This document shows positions 27,665 to 35,960 of a stretch of DNA of 64,000 nt, one piece after another; positions within the stretch are counted from its first letter, which is position 1; each line of letters begins with the position of its first letter. The DNA lies in contig NZ_JAERTY010000003.1 in NCBI RefSeq assembly GCF_016746095.1, positions 62,001 through 126,000 of the forward strand, in the 5' to 3' direction. The notes beneath the pieces are model-generated. The model worked only from the letters and a program-made list of their open reading frames with translations. It made no database searches and was not told where the DNA came from. Source of the DNA: Sphingobacterium faecale (GTDB lineage Bacteria > Bacteroidota > Bacteroidia > Sphingobacteriales > Sphingobacteriaceae). The position numbers and the translations under genes were made by a program.

Positions 27665-28162
27665 ATGACTTTTGAGATTCAAGATATTTCAACATTAGAA
27701 GAAAGAATTTTAACGAATAGATCCGCTGTTCAGAATTTCCCTAAATCGCTTGACTTTCCTTTTTCAGATTGGTACAGAAGTATAGTGACACCGATTAAAA
27801 CCACCATTATTGCAGGAGATAGTATACTGTATAATGCACCAGAAGCGGTAAATGAGTCTAAAGAGTTCAATACAACGACACTTTGGTGTTTCGCTGGGAG
27901 TGGAACCGGAGACAGATGGCTATTAGACAAGGATGAAATGGTATTCTACTATGACCATGATTACGACGAAGGTTTTGTTCCCCTTTACATTATGCTAAAA
28001 CAATGGCTACAGATGTCTTTTCTCTTCCGCCAACTGGAAGATTATATCGATAGTGGACAAGCAACAACAGATGCTGTAATCACCAACTTCAAAAACACGC
28101 TGAAGAAAACACACCCTGATCTAGAGCAGAACTACCCCTACCTGATCAGCTCAAGCATATAA
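27665..28162 (+). CDS. SUKH/SMI1-KNR4-like protein
   Basis: This is a 165-residue acidic protein. The order of elements, with FSDWYRSIV, an internal hydrophobic strand, TTLWCFAGSGTGDRWLLDKDEMVFYYDHDYDEGFVPLYIMLKQWLQMSFLFRQLE and a C-terminal helix, fits the SUKH fold (strand-loop with Gly-rich turn, acidic strand, then helix). SUKH proteins often act as immunity proteins against polymorphic toxins, but isolated members occur as well. No toxin gene is visible in the window. It is the second gene of an operon with the DUF6882-like protein. Confidence 0.55.
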   Translation: MTFEIQDISTLEERILTNRSAVQNFPKSLDFPFSDWYRSIVTPIKTTIIAGDSILYNAPEAVNESKEFNTTTLWCFAGSGTGDRWLLDKDEMVFYYDHDYDEGFVPLYIMLKQWLQMSFLFRQLEDYIDSGQATTDAVITNFKNTLKKTHPDLEQNYPYLISSSI

Positions 28163-28180
28163 GAAAAAAACTTATAGAAC

Positions 28181-28213
28181 ACAAAAGCCGTATTAAATAA
28201 ATACGGCTTTTGT
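28181..28213. terminator. Bidirectional terminator between convergent genes
   Basis: A perfect 14-bp stem, ACAAAAGCCGTATT (28181-28194) with AATACGGCTTTTGT (28200-28213), encloses a 5-base loop. The A/T-rich flanks give U-tracts in both directions. It ends the SUKH operon and the oligoendopeptidase gene. Confidence 0.85.
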
Positions 28214-28233
28214 TATACACAGGAGAATAACCT

Positions 28234-30108
28234 TTATTTCCCCAACCTAGTCAAAATCGCTTCCATCTCAGCCATTACCTTATTGATTTTGGCAATAGTC
28301 AGATCAAACGGTTCAGAGGTATTCATATCTACTCCAGCGTCTACCAAAAGGTCTACAGGATATTTGGTACTACCCGATGAAAGAAAGTTAAGGTACTTTT
28401 TACGATCCTCATCTGTACCACGTAGTACTTTTTCTGAAAGTGCCGTTGATGCTGTGAAAGAGGTTGCGTACTGATATACGTAGAAGTTATAGTAAAAATG
28501 TGGAATATAAGACCATTCTGATTTTACATTATCATCCACGATACAAACATTCTTATCATGGCCATAATAGCGGCGCGTTAGCTCCAAATACATCTTATCA
28601 AAGTCCTCACCTGTTAAAGCTTCCCCTTTTGCAACGCGATCATGAATCATAGATTCAAACTCTGCAAATTGGGTCTGACGGAATAAAGTTCCTTTAGCTC
28701 CTTCAAGATAATTACCTAAAATGGCTAACCTTACTTTGTCGTCTTTGATCTGCTTCAACATATAATCATTCAACAGTTCTTCATTCAATGTAGAAGCCAC
28801 TTCGGCAACGAAAATAGAATAATCAGCGTTAGCAAAATGTTGCTTTTTATTGGTCAGATAACTATGCATAGTGTGCCCCAATTCGTGGGTCAATGTCGAC
28901 ATATCATTATACTTTCCATTATAGTTCATCAGGATATAAGGATGCACATCATAGGCCGACCCATTGGAATATGCTCCAGAACGCTTACCTTCATTAGGAT
29001 ACATATCAATCCAACGCTCGTTGAATGCCTTATTCGAAACATCAACATAATCTTTACCCAAAGGTTTCAGGGATTTTAAAATATTACCCACTGCCTCGTC
29101 TACCGTATAAGCCAAATCTACCTGCTCCACTAACGGTGCATATAGGTCATAGTAGTGCAGTGTATCAATCCCCATCATACGCTTACGAAGATTAAGGTAA
29201 CGGTGAAAAGTATTCAGGTTTCCATTCACATTCTTCACGAGATTATGATAAACCGCAGTCGGAATATTACCATCATCTAAGGCACGCTCCAGGGTACTGT
29301 TATAGTTTCGTGCCTTGGTAGCAAACAGCCCTGCATTAATATTACCGTATAGCTGTGCTCCAAAAGTACGTTGAAACTCGTTCAATTTATTGAAATACGC
29401 ATCAAATACTTTGCTACGGACAGCTCTATCATCGCTGGCTCTGTATAATGCGAAATTAGCGGAATTAAGTGTTATCGTTTTTCCATTCAGCTCAATTTCT
29501 GGATATGGAAATTCCGCATTAGAAAATGTGCTGAAAATATTGGCTGCATTGCCTGACATCAATGAAGAATAAGCCATTATTTTTTCAACCTCTTCAGAAC
29601 CGCGATGCGCACGCTTGCGTAGCAGATCCATAAGATAAAACTTGTAAGTCGCCAACCCTTTTTCTGCTGCAAAAAATGCGTTTAATTTGCCTTCTTCTAA
29701 AGTCAGTAACTCCGGTTCCATATAAGATACCAAAGCGCCATACTCCGCAAAAAGTTGCTGCAGCTCTTGCTTCATTCCTGCATATTTAGTCACTCGGGTA
29801 TCCTGATCAGATTTCATCGATGCATATGAAGACAGTCGGACCATTTCCTTGGCCAATCCACTGTTCAACTCTAAAGCCTCCAAAAGCGTAGCGGCAGACT
29901 GAGTGAGCTTGCCCTTATACGAGACAACTTGTTTCATTTGTTGCTGTACACGCTCTTTCTCGACTTTCCAACTTTCATCTGTGGAATATAAATCGGTCAG
30001 ATTCCATTTATATTTCGCAGGGACTTCGTCACGAACTTTCATTTGGCTGACAGCTATGGAAGTTGAAAATAACATCACAGCGGTCATTAATTGTGTTTTT
30101 TTACGCAT
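28234..30108 (-). CDS. pepF: Oligoendopeptidase F-type M3B metallopeptidase, exported
   Basis: This is a 624-residue zinc oligopeptidase of the M3B family that cuts peptides of moderate size. The active site HELGH is at 408-412 (LTHELGHTMHS), with the typical downstream EVASTLNEELL supplying the third ligand. The N-terminus is a signal peptide (MRKKTQLMTAVMLFSTSIAVSQ), so unlike the cytoplasmic PepF of Firmicutes it should be periplasmic. Length is normal once the signal is removed. A strong promoter lies directly upstream and a shared terminator downstream; the gene is monocistronic. Confidence 0.93.
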   Translation of the reverse strand: MRKKTQLMTAVMLFSTSIAVSQMKVRDEVPAKYKWNLTDLYSTDESWKVEKERVQQQMKQVVSYKGKLTQSAATLLEALELNSGLAKEMVRLSSYASMKSDQDTRVTKYAGMKQELQQLFAEYGALVSYMEPELLTLEEGKLNAFFAAEKGLATYKFYLMDLLRKRAHRGSEEVEKIMAYSSLMSGNAANIFSTFSNAEFPYPEIELNGKTITLNSANFALYRASDDRAVRSKVFDAYFNKLNEFQRTFGAQLYGNINAGLFATKARNYNSTLERALDDGNIPTAVYHNLVKNVNGNLNTFHRYLNLRKRMMGIDTLHYYDLYAPLVEQVDLAYTVDEAVGNILKSLKPLGKDYVDVSNKAFNERWIDMYPNEGKRSGAYSNGSAYDVHPYILMNYNGKYNDMSTLTHELGHTMHSYLTNKKQHFANADYSIFVAEVASTLNEELLNDYMLKQIKDDKVRLAILGNYLEGAKGTLFRQTQFAEFESMIHDRVAKGEALTGEDFDKMYLELTRRYYGHDKNVCIVDDNVKSEWSYIPHFYYNFYVYQYATSFTASTALSEKVLRGTDEDRKKYLNFLSSGSTKYPVDLLVDAGVDMNTSEPFDLTIAKINKVMAEMEAILTRLGK

Positions 30109-30140
30109 AATTTATGATTATATAAAATGCTCCTAATTTA

Positions 30141-30170
30141 CAAAAATATAGGTTGCCTATAAAAAGCAAA
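30141..30170 (-). promoter_or_regulatory. Promoter of the oligoendopeptidase gene
   Basis: On the minus strand TTTG (30167-30170) is followed after 18 bases by TATTTTTG (30141-30148), close to the Bacteroidota -33/-7 consensus TTTG-N19-TAnnTTTG. Transcription should start near 30134, about 25 bases before the start codon. Confidence 0.65.
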
Positions 30171-30177
30171 ACTTGGG

Positions 30178-30411
30178 CTAAAATTTTTCTTCTTCTTTTA
30201 CCAAAGAAAATATAATAGCTTTTTGCGGATACTCTTCAATACTCTTGCCACTGGTATTGCTTACTATTTTTTTGATACTCACTTTGTCTCCCAACTTAAA
30301 GTTGGCTTCAGTGAGCTTGTAGTCTAATAAGTAAGGACCACAATAATAGTTTCCCTTTTCATCCTGTTCAACTATTCCTTGATACAATCCTCTCTTTGTT
30401 TCTCTAGCCAT
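30178..30411 (-). CDS. Small conserved-looking protein, unknown function
   Basis: This is a 77-residue soluble, charged protein beginning MARETKRGLYQGIVEQDEKGNYYCGPYLLDY and containing a likely small beta-barrel (FKLGDKVSIKKIV). There is no signal peptide or membrane segment. A perfect minus-strand -7 box (CAAAGATA at 30432-30439) lies 20 bases upstream of the start codon, which supports it being a real, separately transcribed gene. I do not recognise the family. Confidence 0.6.
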   Translation of the reverse strand: MARETKRGLYQGIVEQDEKGNYYCGPYLLDYKLTEANFKLGDKVSIKKIVSNTSGKSIEEYPQKAIIFSLVKEEEKF

Positions 30412-30490
30412 ATATACACTATTTTAAACAACAAAGATACGTAGATAAAAGACAGAAACTTCGCTATCGGTACGACAAAAAAACTAACGG

Positions 30491-32179
30491 CTATATATCC
30501 CCTCTTTTTAGTGCTGTCACTGCATAATTAGCCGCTCTAGCGGTTAGTGCCATAAAGGTTAGCGACGGATTTTGCGTTCCCGTAGAAGTCATGCAAGCAC
30601 CATCTGTCACAAATACATTTGGACATTGATGCAACTGATTCCAACTATTTAAGAGCGATGTATTTGAATCACGTCCCATACGGACTCCCCCCATTTCATG
30701 AATATCCAATCCTGGATTTTGCGAACTGCGATTTTGCGTTATGTTCTTAACGCCTGCACTTCTTAACATGGCCTCACCCTCCGCTAAAAAGTCTTCCAGA
30801 CTCTTATAATCATTATCCTGATAACCAACGGAGGTTATCAGCTGAGGAATCCCATAGACATCTACCTCTGTGTCACTAAGTCTGACATGATTGTCCAGAA
30901 CGGGGATTGTCTCCCCCTGCATCATCATAAAAACCCGCCAGCTTCCTGGCTCACTCAAACCATCCTTAAAAGCAGCTCCGACTTCATGTTCCGAACCTGC
31001 TCCGGTAGGACGATAGGCCGAAAAAAACGAAGCATAACCACGTAAAAAATCAGTTTCTTGCCCTTTTACATTTCTAAAATTCGGAAGGAGAGGTTGTGTC
31101 GGACGTCGACCATAATAATATTTATCCTCAAAGCCCTCCACTGCACCTGACAAGCTCCCCATATAATTATGAAAGGCGATATATCTACCCAACAGTCCAT
31201 TATCGTTCCCCAGTCCGTCGGGAAAACGGCTAGATTTTGAATTTAATAGAATCTGGTTTGTAGCCAAAGCTGAAGCATTGACAAATACTATTTTTGCATA
31301 AAAATCGATCGTCTCTTTATTATCGCGGTCTATAACACGTACCCCTGTTGCCCTGCCTTTTGCATCATCATAAATAATAGATTCTACAATAGAATTGGGA
31401 CGTAACGTAAGATTCCCTGTTTTCTCTGCCCAAGGTAATGTAGAAGAATTAGAACTAAAGTACCCACCGAAAGGACAACCACGACTACATAACGAACGTG
31501 CCATGCACTGGGTCCTCCCTTGAGCCACATGTATGGGCTCTGGTCTAGTTACATGAGCGCATCGTCCACTGATTACCTGCCGATCTGGATAAGCAGTATG
31601 TATATGGTTTTGAATCATCTTCTCTACACTATTGAGTTCGAAAGCGGGTAAAAATTCGCCATCAGGCATAGCTACGTTAGCTTCCTTTTTACCTGAAACA
31701 CCAATAAACTTTTCTACATAACTATACCAAGGAGCGATGTCTTTATAGCGGATAGGCCAGTCGACCGCAAAGCCATCACGTGCAGGTCCTTCAAAATCAA
31801 AGTCAGACCAGCGTTGTACCTGTCTTGCCCAGGTCAATGATTTCCCCCCGACTTGGTAGCCTCGAATCCAATCAAAGGGCTTTTCTTGAATATAGGGCTG
31901 TTCATTATCTTTCGTAAAAAAGTGAAGCGCGTCTTCCTTAAAGGCGTAACACTTGGATACAATAGGATTTTCCTTTAAGACTTTTAAAGGCACTCGATTA
32001 TAGTGAGGCAACTGCCAAATATCATGGTGAGCTGTCGGATAATCTTTAATGTGTTTGACATCTGTTCCTCTTTCGAGAACCAATGTTTTTAATCCTCTAT
32101 CACAAAACTCTTTAGCAGCCCATCCTCCAGAAATACCAGAACCGATTACAATAACATCAAAATGATTTTTATCTAACAT
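30491..32179 (-). CDS. GMC family oxidoreductase
   Basis: This is a 562-residue FAD-dependent oxidoreductase of the glucose-methanol-choline family. The Rossmann motif VIGSGISGGWAAKE is at about 11-24 and GYQVGGKSLTWARQ near 110. The C-terminal GMC block contains LDIHEMGGVRMG and DGACMTSTGTQNPSLTFMALTARAA. A cysteine-rich segment (MARSLCSRGCPFGGYF) near 230 resembles that of gluconate/sorbitol dehydrogenase large subunits. Such enzymes usually have a small partner subunit and a cytochrome next door; none is present here. It oxidises sugars or polyols; the substrate is unknown. Confidence 0.88.
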   Translation of the reverse strand: MLDKNHFDVIVIGSGISGGWAAKEFCDRGLKTLVLERGTDVKHIKDYPTAHHDIWQLPHYNRVPLKVLKENPIVSKCYAFKEDALHFFTKDNEQPYIQEKPFDWIRGYQVGGKSLTWARQVQRWSDFDFEGPARDGFAVDWPIRYKDIAPWYSYVEKFIGVSGKKEANVAMPDGEFLPAFELNSVEKMIQNHIHTAYPDRQVISGRCAHVTRPEPIHVAQGRTQCMARSLCSRGCPFGGYFSSNSSTLPWAEKTGNLTLRPNSIVESIIYDDAKGRATGVRVIDRDNKETIDFYAKIVFVNASALATNQILLNSKSSRFPDGLGNDNGLLGRYIAFHNYMGSLSGAVEGFEDKYYYGRRPTQPLLPNFRNVKGQETDFLRGYASFFSAYRPTGAGSEHEVGAAFKDGLSEPGSWRVFMMMQGETIPVLDNHVRLSDTEVDVYGIPQLITSVGYQDNDYKSLEDFLAEGEAMLRSAGVKNITQNRSSQNPGLDIHEMGGVRMGRDSNTSLLNSWNQLHQCPNVFVTDGACMTSTGTQNPSLTFMALTARAANYAVTALKRGDI

Positions 32180-32378
32180 TGTTTTAGGTTTTATAACGAA
32201 TACAGCTAATTCATTTACAGCAGAACCGAAAGAAGGCTTATATCATTATTTAAAATTAAAGCTTTACTAAATTCAATCCAATAAAATTCGTTTTTTTAGA
32301 CTGAATATAAATAACACGTCTATTCCTGAAATAAAGGTTCCTATTTTCCAAGACAATCAAAATTACTTATTTAAAACT

Positions 32379-33431
32379 TTAAGCTTCAGTAATTAACTTT
32401 CTCAAAATATCTGTCGTAGACATACTACTAAAATGAGATAAAGATTGTCCAGCCCAGATATTTAGAAACTGAATATTTCCCTGCTCCTTTGCAACTCGAC
32501 GTAAAGCACCTGTTATTTTATTCTGATAAGGATACGGAAGTATATATCCACTACGATCCATAGCATCCGTAAAAGTATTCCGAATCCCACGAGCATATCT
32601 TCCCGAAAAGCTCTTCGTCAGAACGATATCTGTCTCTCTCGCAGCGATCAAACGCTCCTTCTCTATATCCATTAGTGCACTTTCAACAGATGCGCACAGC
32701 ATGCTACCGACCTGAAATCCACGAGCTCCCAACACTTGAGCGGCAGCCAACATTTCCCCTTTATAGAGTCCTCCAGCATATACCAAAGGCACCTTTACAT
32801 GATCATAAACCTGCGCTAGCAGAGAAAACCCACCAATCTTAGGTAGTCCCGTATCGTCAAAACTCCCTCGATGCCCACCTGCTTCAATTCCCTGTACACA
32901 GATAATATCAATACCAGATTTCTCCAATATCAAAGCTTCTTCTACACTGGTACATGTACCAATCAAAAGACACCCTTCTTTTTTTAAGCGATCAATACTA
33001 CAGTCATCCAAGTTTCCAAAAGTAAAGCTTACAATTTTGCAGCCCTCTTCCAAAATAACATCAAGCAACTCATGGTAACGATTAACCTTGATTTCGGAAA
33101 GATCCGGTATACGGATATCCAAATCATGCTCCTGAGCCAACTCTTCAATAAAAGCTTTTGTCGCTCGGTATTGCTCTCTCAACACATCTGTAATCGCAGG
33201 GATATGGTGAGCAAAAATATTAACAGCAAAAGATTTGTCTATTAGCGCCCTAACCTTTCGGATCATCTTGACAGCACCTTCTGCATTCATATCACCCAAG
33301 GCCAACGAACCCAAACAACCGGCCGATGCTGTTGCTGCGACCATTTCTGGAGTCGTCACCCCAAACATAGGAGCCTGTATTATCGGATAAGTTGTTCCAA
33401 AAGATCTTGTTAACTGTTCATCCCAATGCAT
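32379..33431 (-). CDS. Nitronate monooxygenase (2-nitropropane dioxygenase family)
   Basis: This is a 350-residue FMN-dependent TIM-barrel enzyme that oxidises alkyl nitronates. It has the N-terminal PIIQAPMFGVTTPEMVAATASAG, the FMN phosphate-binding block KVPLVYAGGLYKGEMLAAAQVLGARGFQVGSMLC and the catalytic-His motif GIEAGGHRG near 180-188. The family also includes enoyl-ACP reductase II-like members, but the GGHRG context favours nitronate monooxygenase. It is divergent from a Crp/Fnr regulator with only 104 bases between, which may control it. A perfect -7 box (CAAAAATA at 33468-33475) lies upstream. Confidence 0.85.
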   Translation of the reverse strand: MHWDEQLTRSFGTTYPIIQAPMFGVTTPEMVAATASAGCLGSLALGDMNAEGAVKMIRKVRALIDKSFAVNIFAHHIPAITDVLREQYRATKAFIEELAQEHDLDIRIPDLSEIKVNRYHELLDVILEEGCKIVSFTFGNLDDCSIDRLKKEGCLLIGTCTSVEEALILEKSGIDIICVQGIEAGGHRGSFDDTGLPKIGGFSLLAQVYDHVKVPLVYAGGLYKGEMLAAAQVLGARGFQVGSMLCASVESALMDIEKERLIAARETDIVLTKSFSGRYARGIRNTFTDAMDRSGYILPYPYQNKITGALRRVAKEQGNIQFLNIWAGQSLSHFSSMSTTDILRKLITEA

Positions 33432-33535
33432 CGTATAAGTTTTTTTAGTACACTACAATTGTCCATACAAAAATAAGACTAATTCTCGCAAGCATCTTCT
33501 TTATCCTCAAAAACAATTTTGATGTATCTTGCATC

Positions 33536-34111
33536 ATGGCAAAAGAGTTATTCCAACATATCAATCAATTTGTAAAAGTCGAAGAAGAGGAATTTATAGA
33601 GATGATTTCCTATTTTGAACAGGAAGTCTTTCGTAAAAAAGACCTTGTGATGCATCTAAGCGAACAGCATCCTAAAGAATATTTCGTCATAACGGGTTGC
33701 CTTCATATGTACTTTATAGATCCACAGGGAATAGAGCACACGGTTCAATTTGGCTTAAAAAAGTGGTGGTTAGCTGACTACCTTGCCCTTCAAAGGAAAC
33801 AACCTGCCGAATTTTATATACAAGCCGTAGAAAACACCCAATTATACAGCATTACCGCTAAAAAAAGAGAAAAATTACTAGCCGCTTTCCCTAAGATGGA
33901 GTCTTACTTTCGAACAGTATATCAGATAGCTTACGGTGCCTATCAAACTCGCATGAAATACATATTGAGCTACAGTAAGGAAGATATATATTTTCAGTTC
34001 AAAGATGCCTTTCCTGACTTCGTAAACAGTGTGCCACAATACCTCATCGCGAGTTACCTCGGACTTTCGGCCGAGTATGTCAGTAAATTAAGACGTAAAA
34101 TCACTTCTTGA
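33536..34111 (+). CDS. Crp/Fnr family transcriptional regulator
   Basis: This is a 191-residue regulator with a cyclic-nucleotide-binding-like beta-roll (about 20-120; KKDLVMHLSEQHPKEYFVITGCLHMYFID) and a C-terminal winged helix with a helix-turn-helix at about 165-187 (YLIASYLGLSAEYVSKLRRK). The Bacteroidota members of this subfamily have lost canonical cAMP contacts and their ligands are unknown. It is divergent from nitronate monooxygenase and 62 bases upstream of an AhpD-like gene, so both are candidate targets. A TATCTTG element lies just 5 bases before the ATG. Confidence 0.88.
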   Translation: MAKELFQHINQFVKVEEEEFIEMISYFEQEVFRKKDLVMHLSEQHPKEYFVITGCLHMYFIDPQGIEHTVQFGLKKWWLADYLALQRKQPAEFYIQAVENTQLYSITAKKREKLLAAFPKMESYFRTVYQIAYGAYQTRMKYILSYSKEDIYFQFKDAFPDFVNSVPQYLIASYLGLSAEYVSKLRRKITS

Positions 34112-34143
34112 ACCTGTTCAAGTTTTTAAACGTGTCATAACTG

Positions 34144-34151
34144 TACCTTTG
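34144..34151 (+). promoter_or_regulatory. -7 box of the AhpD-like gene
   Basis: TACCTTTG matches TAnnTTTG exactly, 22 bases before the start codon of the AhpD-like gene. A T-run at 34123-34127 is the nearest -33 candidate, with short spacing. The gene is therefore probably transcribed separately from the Crp/Fnr gene. Confidence 0.5.
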
Positions 34152-34173
34152 ATATATCAAAAAATAATAGATC

Positions 34174-34650
34174 ATGGCACAACGATTAAACTACAGTTCA
34201 TTCATTCCTGCGACCTATAGCAAACTCATAGAACTAGATACCCTAGCAGGCAATTCATCATTAGACAATCTTCTTATACATTTGGTACGTTTGCGGGCAT
34301 CCCAGATAAATGGGTGCTTATTCTGTGTCGATATCCATGCTAAACAAGCTGTCCGTGATGGTGAAAACCGCCTTCGTTTATTACATCTCACAGGCTGGCA
34401 AGAGTCCGACCTATTTTCAGTAAAAGAGAGAGCTGCCCTGTTATGGACAGAAGCTCTGACACGCCTTAGCCCAGAAAGCACGAACGACAACCTATATCAA
34501 TCGGTAAAAGCATATTTCTCTGATGCAGAGATTGCTCAATTGACGATGATTATTACTCTTATCAATGCGTTGAATCGCTTTGGTGTGGCATTCCGTGCGC
34601 AACCTGGCACGTTGGATAAAATATTGGGATTGGATGGCGTAACGCTATAA
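34174..34650 (+). CDS. Carboxymuconolactone decarboxylase / AhpD-like protein
   Basis: This is a 158-residue protein of the carboxymuconolactone decarboxylase fold. The redox motif CLFCVDIH gives Cys48, Cys51 and His55, the CxxC-x3-H pattern of AhpD-type alkylhydroperoxidases. The flanking helices (LIHLVRLRASQING and ALLWTEALTRLSPE) match the family. It probably reduces peroxides or acts on reactive carbonyls. Its position after a Crp/Fnr regulator and near nitronate monooxygenase suggests a small oxidative or electrophile-stress unit. Confidence 0.88.
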   Translation: MAQRLNYSSFIPATYSKLIELDTLAGNSSLDNLLIHLVRLRASQINGCLFCVDIHAKQAVRDGENRLRLLHLTGWQESDLFSVKERAALLWTEALTRLSPESTNDNLYQSVKAYFSDAEIAQLTMIITLINALNRFGVAFRAQPGTLDKILGLDGVTL

Positions 34651-34677
34651 GAGAGAATTAAAGAAAAAATAATATAT

Positions 34678-34706
34678 CAAAAATACTAATAATATTAGTA
34701 TTTTTG
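34678..34706 (+). promoter_or_regulatory. 13-bp inverted repeat overlapping a perfect -7 box
   Basis: CAAAAATACTAAT (34678-34690) is repeated inverted as ATTAGTATTTTTG (34694-34706) around AAT. The right arm contains TATTTTTG (34699-34706), a perfect -7 box, with the ATG of the radical-SAM gene only 5 bases further on. The symmetry suggests a dimeric repressor site on the promoter; the spacing implies a leaderless or nearly leaderless mRNA. Confidence 0.5.
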
Positions 34707-34711
34707 GCATT

Positions 34712-35959
34712 ATGGAAAGACTCGAAGAAAAACTAAAAATTCTTGCTGATGCCGCAAAATATGATGTGAGTTGCAGTTCATCGGGATCCAAAAGGAAAAA
34801 TACAGGAGGTATAGGTGATGCCTCCTATTCAGGGATTTGTCACACCTACACAGAAGACGGGCGATGTGTATCCCTTCTAAAGATACTTTTGACCAATCAT
34901 TGTATCTATGACTGCGCGTTCTGTGTCAGTAGACGTTCAAACGATATTCAACGGGCAGCTTTTACTGTCGAAGAAGTTGTACAACTAACAATGAACTTCT
35001 ATCGGCGCAATTACATCGAAGGACTGTTCCTGAGTTCCGGCATATTCAAAAATGCAGATTACACTATGGAGAGGCTACTCCGTATTGCCAAAAAGCTTCG
35101 CACCGAAGAGCGCTATAATGGATATATACATCTCAAGACTATCCCTGGAGCAAGCGAAGAACTCATACAGCAAGCCGGGCTATATGTAGACAGGATGAGT
35201 ATCAATCTGGAGCTTCCTACAGATGCTGGATTAAAACTAGTAGCTCCAGAAAAAGACCACGATTCAGTTAGAAAACCGTTGGCTTTTGTGAACGACAAAT
35301 TAAAACAATATAAAAACGAAAAAAAGAGTCTCAAACATATCCCTTCTTTTGTTCCGGCAGGACAAAGTACACAGATGGTAATTGGTGCAACTCCCGAAAA
35401 CGACTATGAGATTATGCAGGTGGCCGACGATTTTTACACCAACTATAACTTAAAAAGAGTCTACTACTCCGGATATATTCCGATTGCAAATACAGATAGT
35501 CTACTCCCGCAAATAGGAACGAAACCTCCCCTTGTTCGAGAAAACAGATTGTACCAGACCGATTGGTTAATGCGTTTCTACGGATTTAAGATTCACGAGA
35601 TTTTAAATCCCGAATTCCAGAATCTAGATCTAGAGATAGATCCTAAATTAAGCTGGGCATTACGTCACCCCCATCTGTTCCCAATCGATATAAACACAGC
35701 AGACTACTGGACCATTATACGCATCCCAGGTGTAGGAAGACAATCAGCAATGAAAATAATCCAAGCACGAAAATTTGGAAAACTCCGCGAGTACCAGTTA
35801 AAAAAAATGGGCATAGCCTACAATCGCGCCCGGCACTTTATGATATGTGCAGACTCCCTGATCACTTTGGGCGATATAAAAATGGATAATGTGCGCAGGC
35901 ATATTCTACAGGGCACACTTCATAACCAGTCTTCAGTAACACAACTATCTTTATTTTAG
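34712..35959 (+). CDS. Putative DNA modification/repair radical SAM protein
   Basis: This is a 415-residue radical SAM enzyme. The 4Fe-4S motif is CIYDCAFC (Cys64, Cys68, Cys71), preceded by the typical LLTNH. A C-terminal helix-hairpin-helix region at about 330-372 (DINTADYWTIIRIPGVGRQSAMKII) indicates nucleic-acid binding. This matches the family described as a radical SAM protein linked to uracil-DNA-glycosylase-like proteins (TIGR03916 as I recall it). The next gene starts 1 base after its stop and is the expected partner. The chemical reaction is not established. Confidence 0.88.
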   Translation: MERLEEKLKILADAAKYDVSCSSSGSKRKNTGGIGDASYSGICHTYTEDGRCVSLLKILLTNHCIYDCAFCVSRRSNDIQRAAFTVEEVVQLTMNFYRRNYIEGLFLSSGIFKNADYTMERLLRIAKKLRTEERYNGYIHLKTIPGASEELIQQAGLYVDRMSINLELPTDAGLKLVAPEKDHDSVRKPLAFVNDKLKQYKNEKKSLKHIPSFVPAGQSTQMVIGATPENDYEIMQVADDFYTNYNLKRVYYSGYIPIANTDSLLPQIGTKPPLVRENRLYQTDWLMRFYGFKIHEILNPEFQNLDLEIDPKLSWALRHPHLFPIDINTADYWTIIRIPGVGRQSAMKIIQARKFGKLREYQLKKMGIAYNRARHFMICADSLITLGDIKMDNVRRHILQGTLHNQSSVTQLSLF

Positions 35960-35960
35960 T

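Noticed and set aside
32180..32378. Partner subunit or cytochrome for the GMC oxidoreductase
   Set aside because: The 199-base gap contains no coding frame with such features, and neighbouring genes are unrelated.
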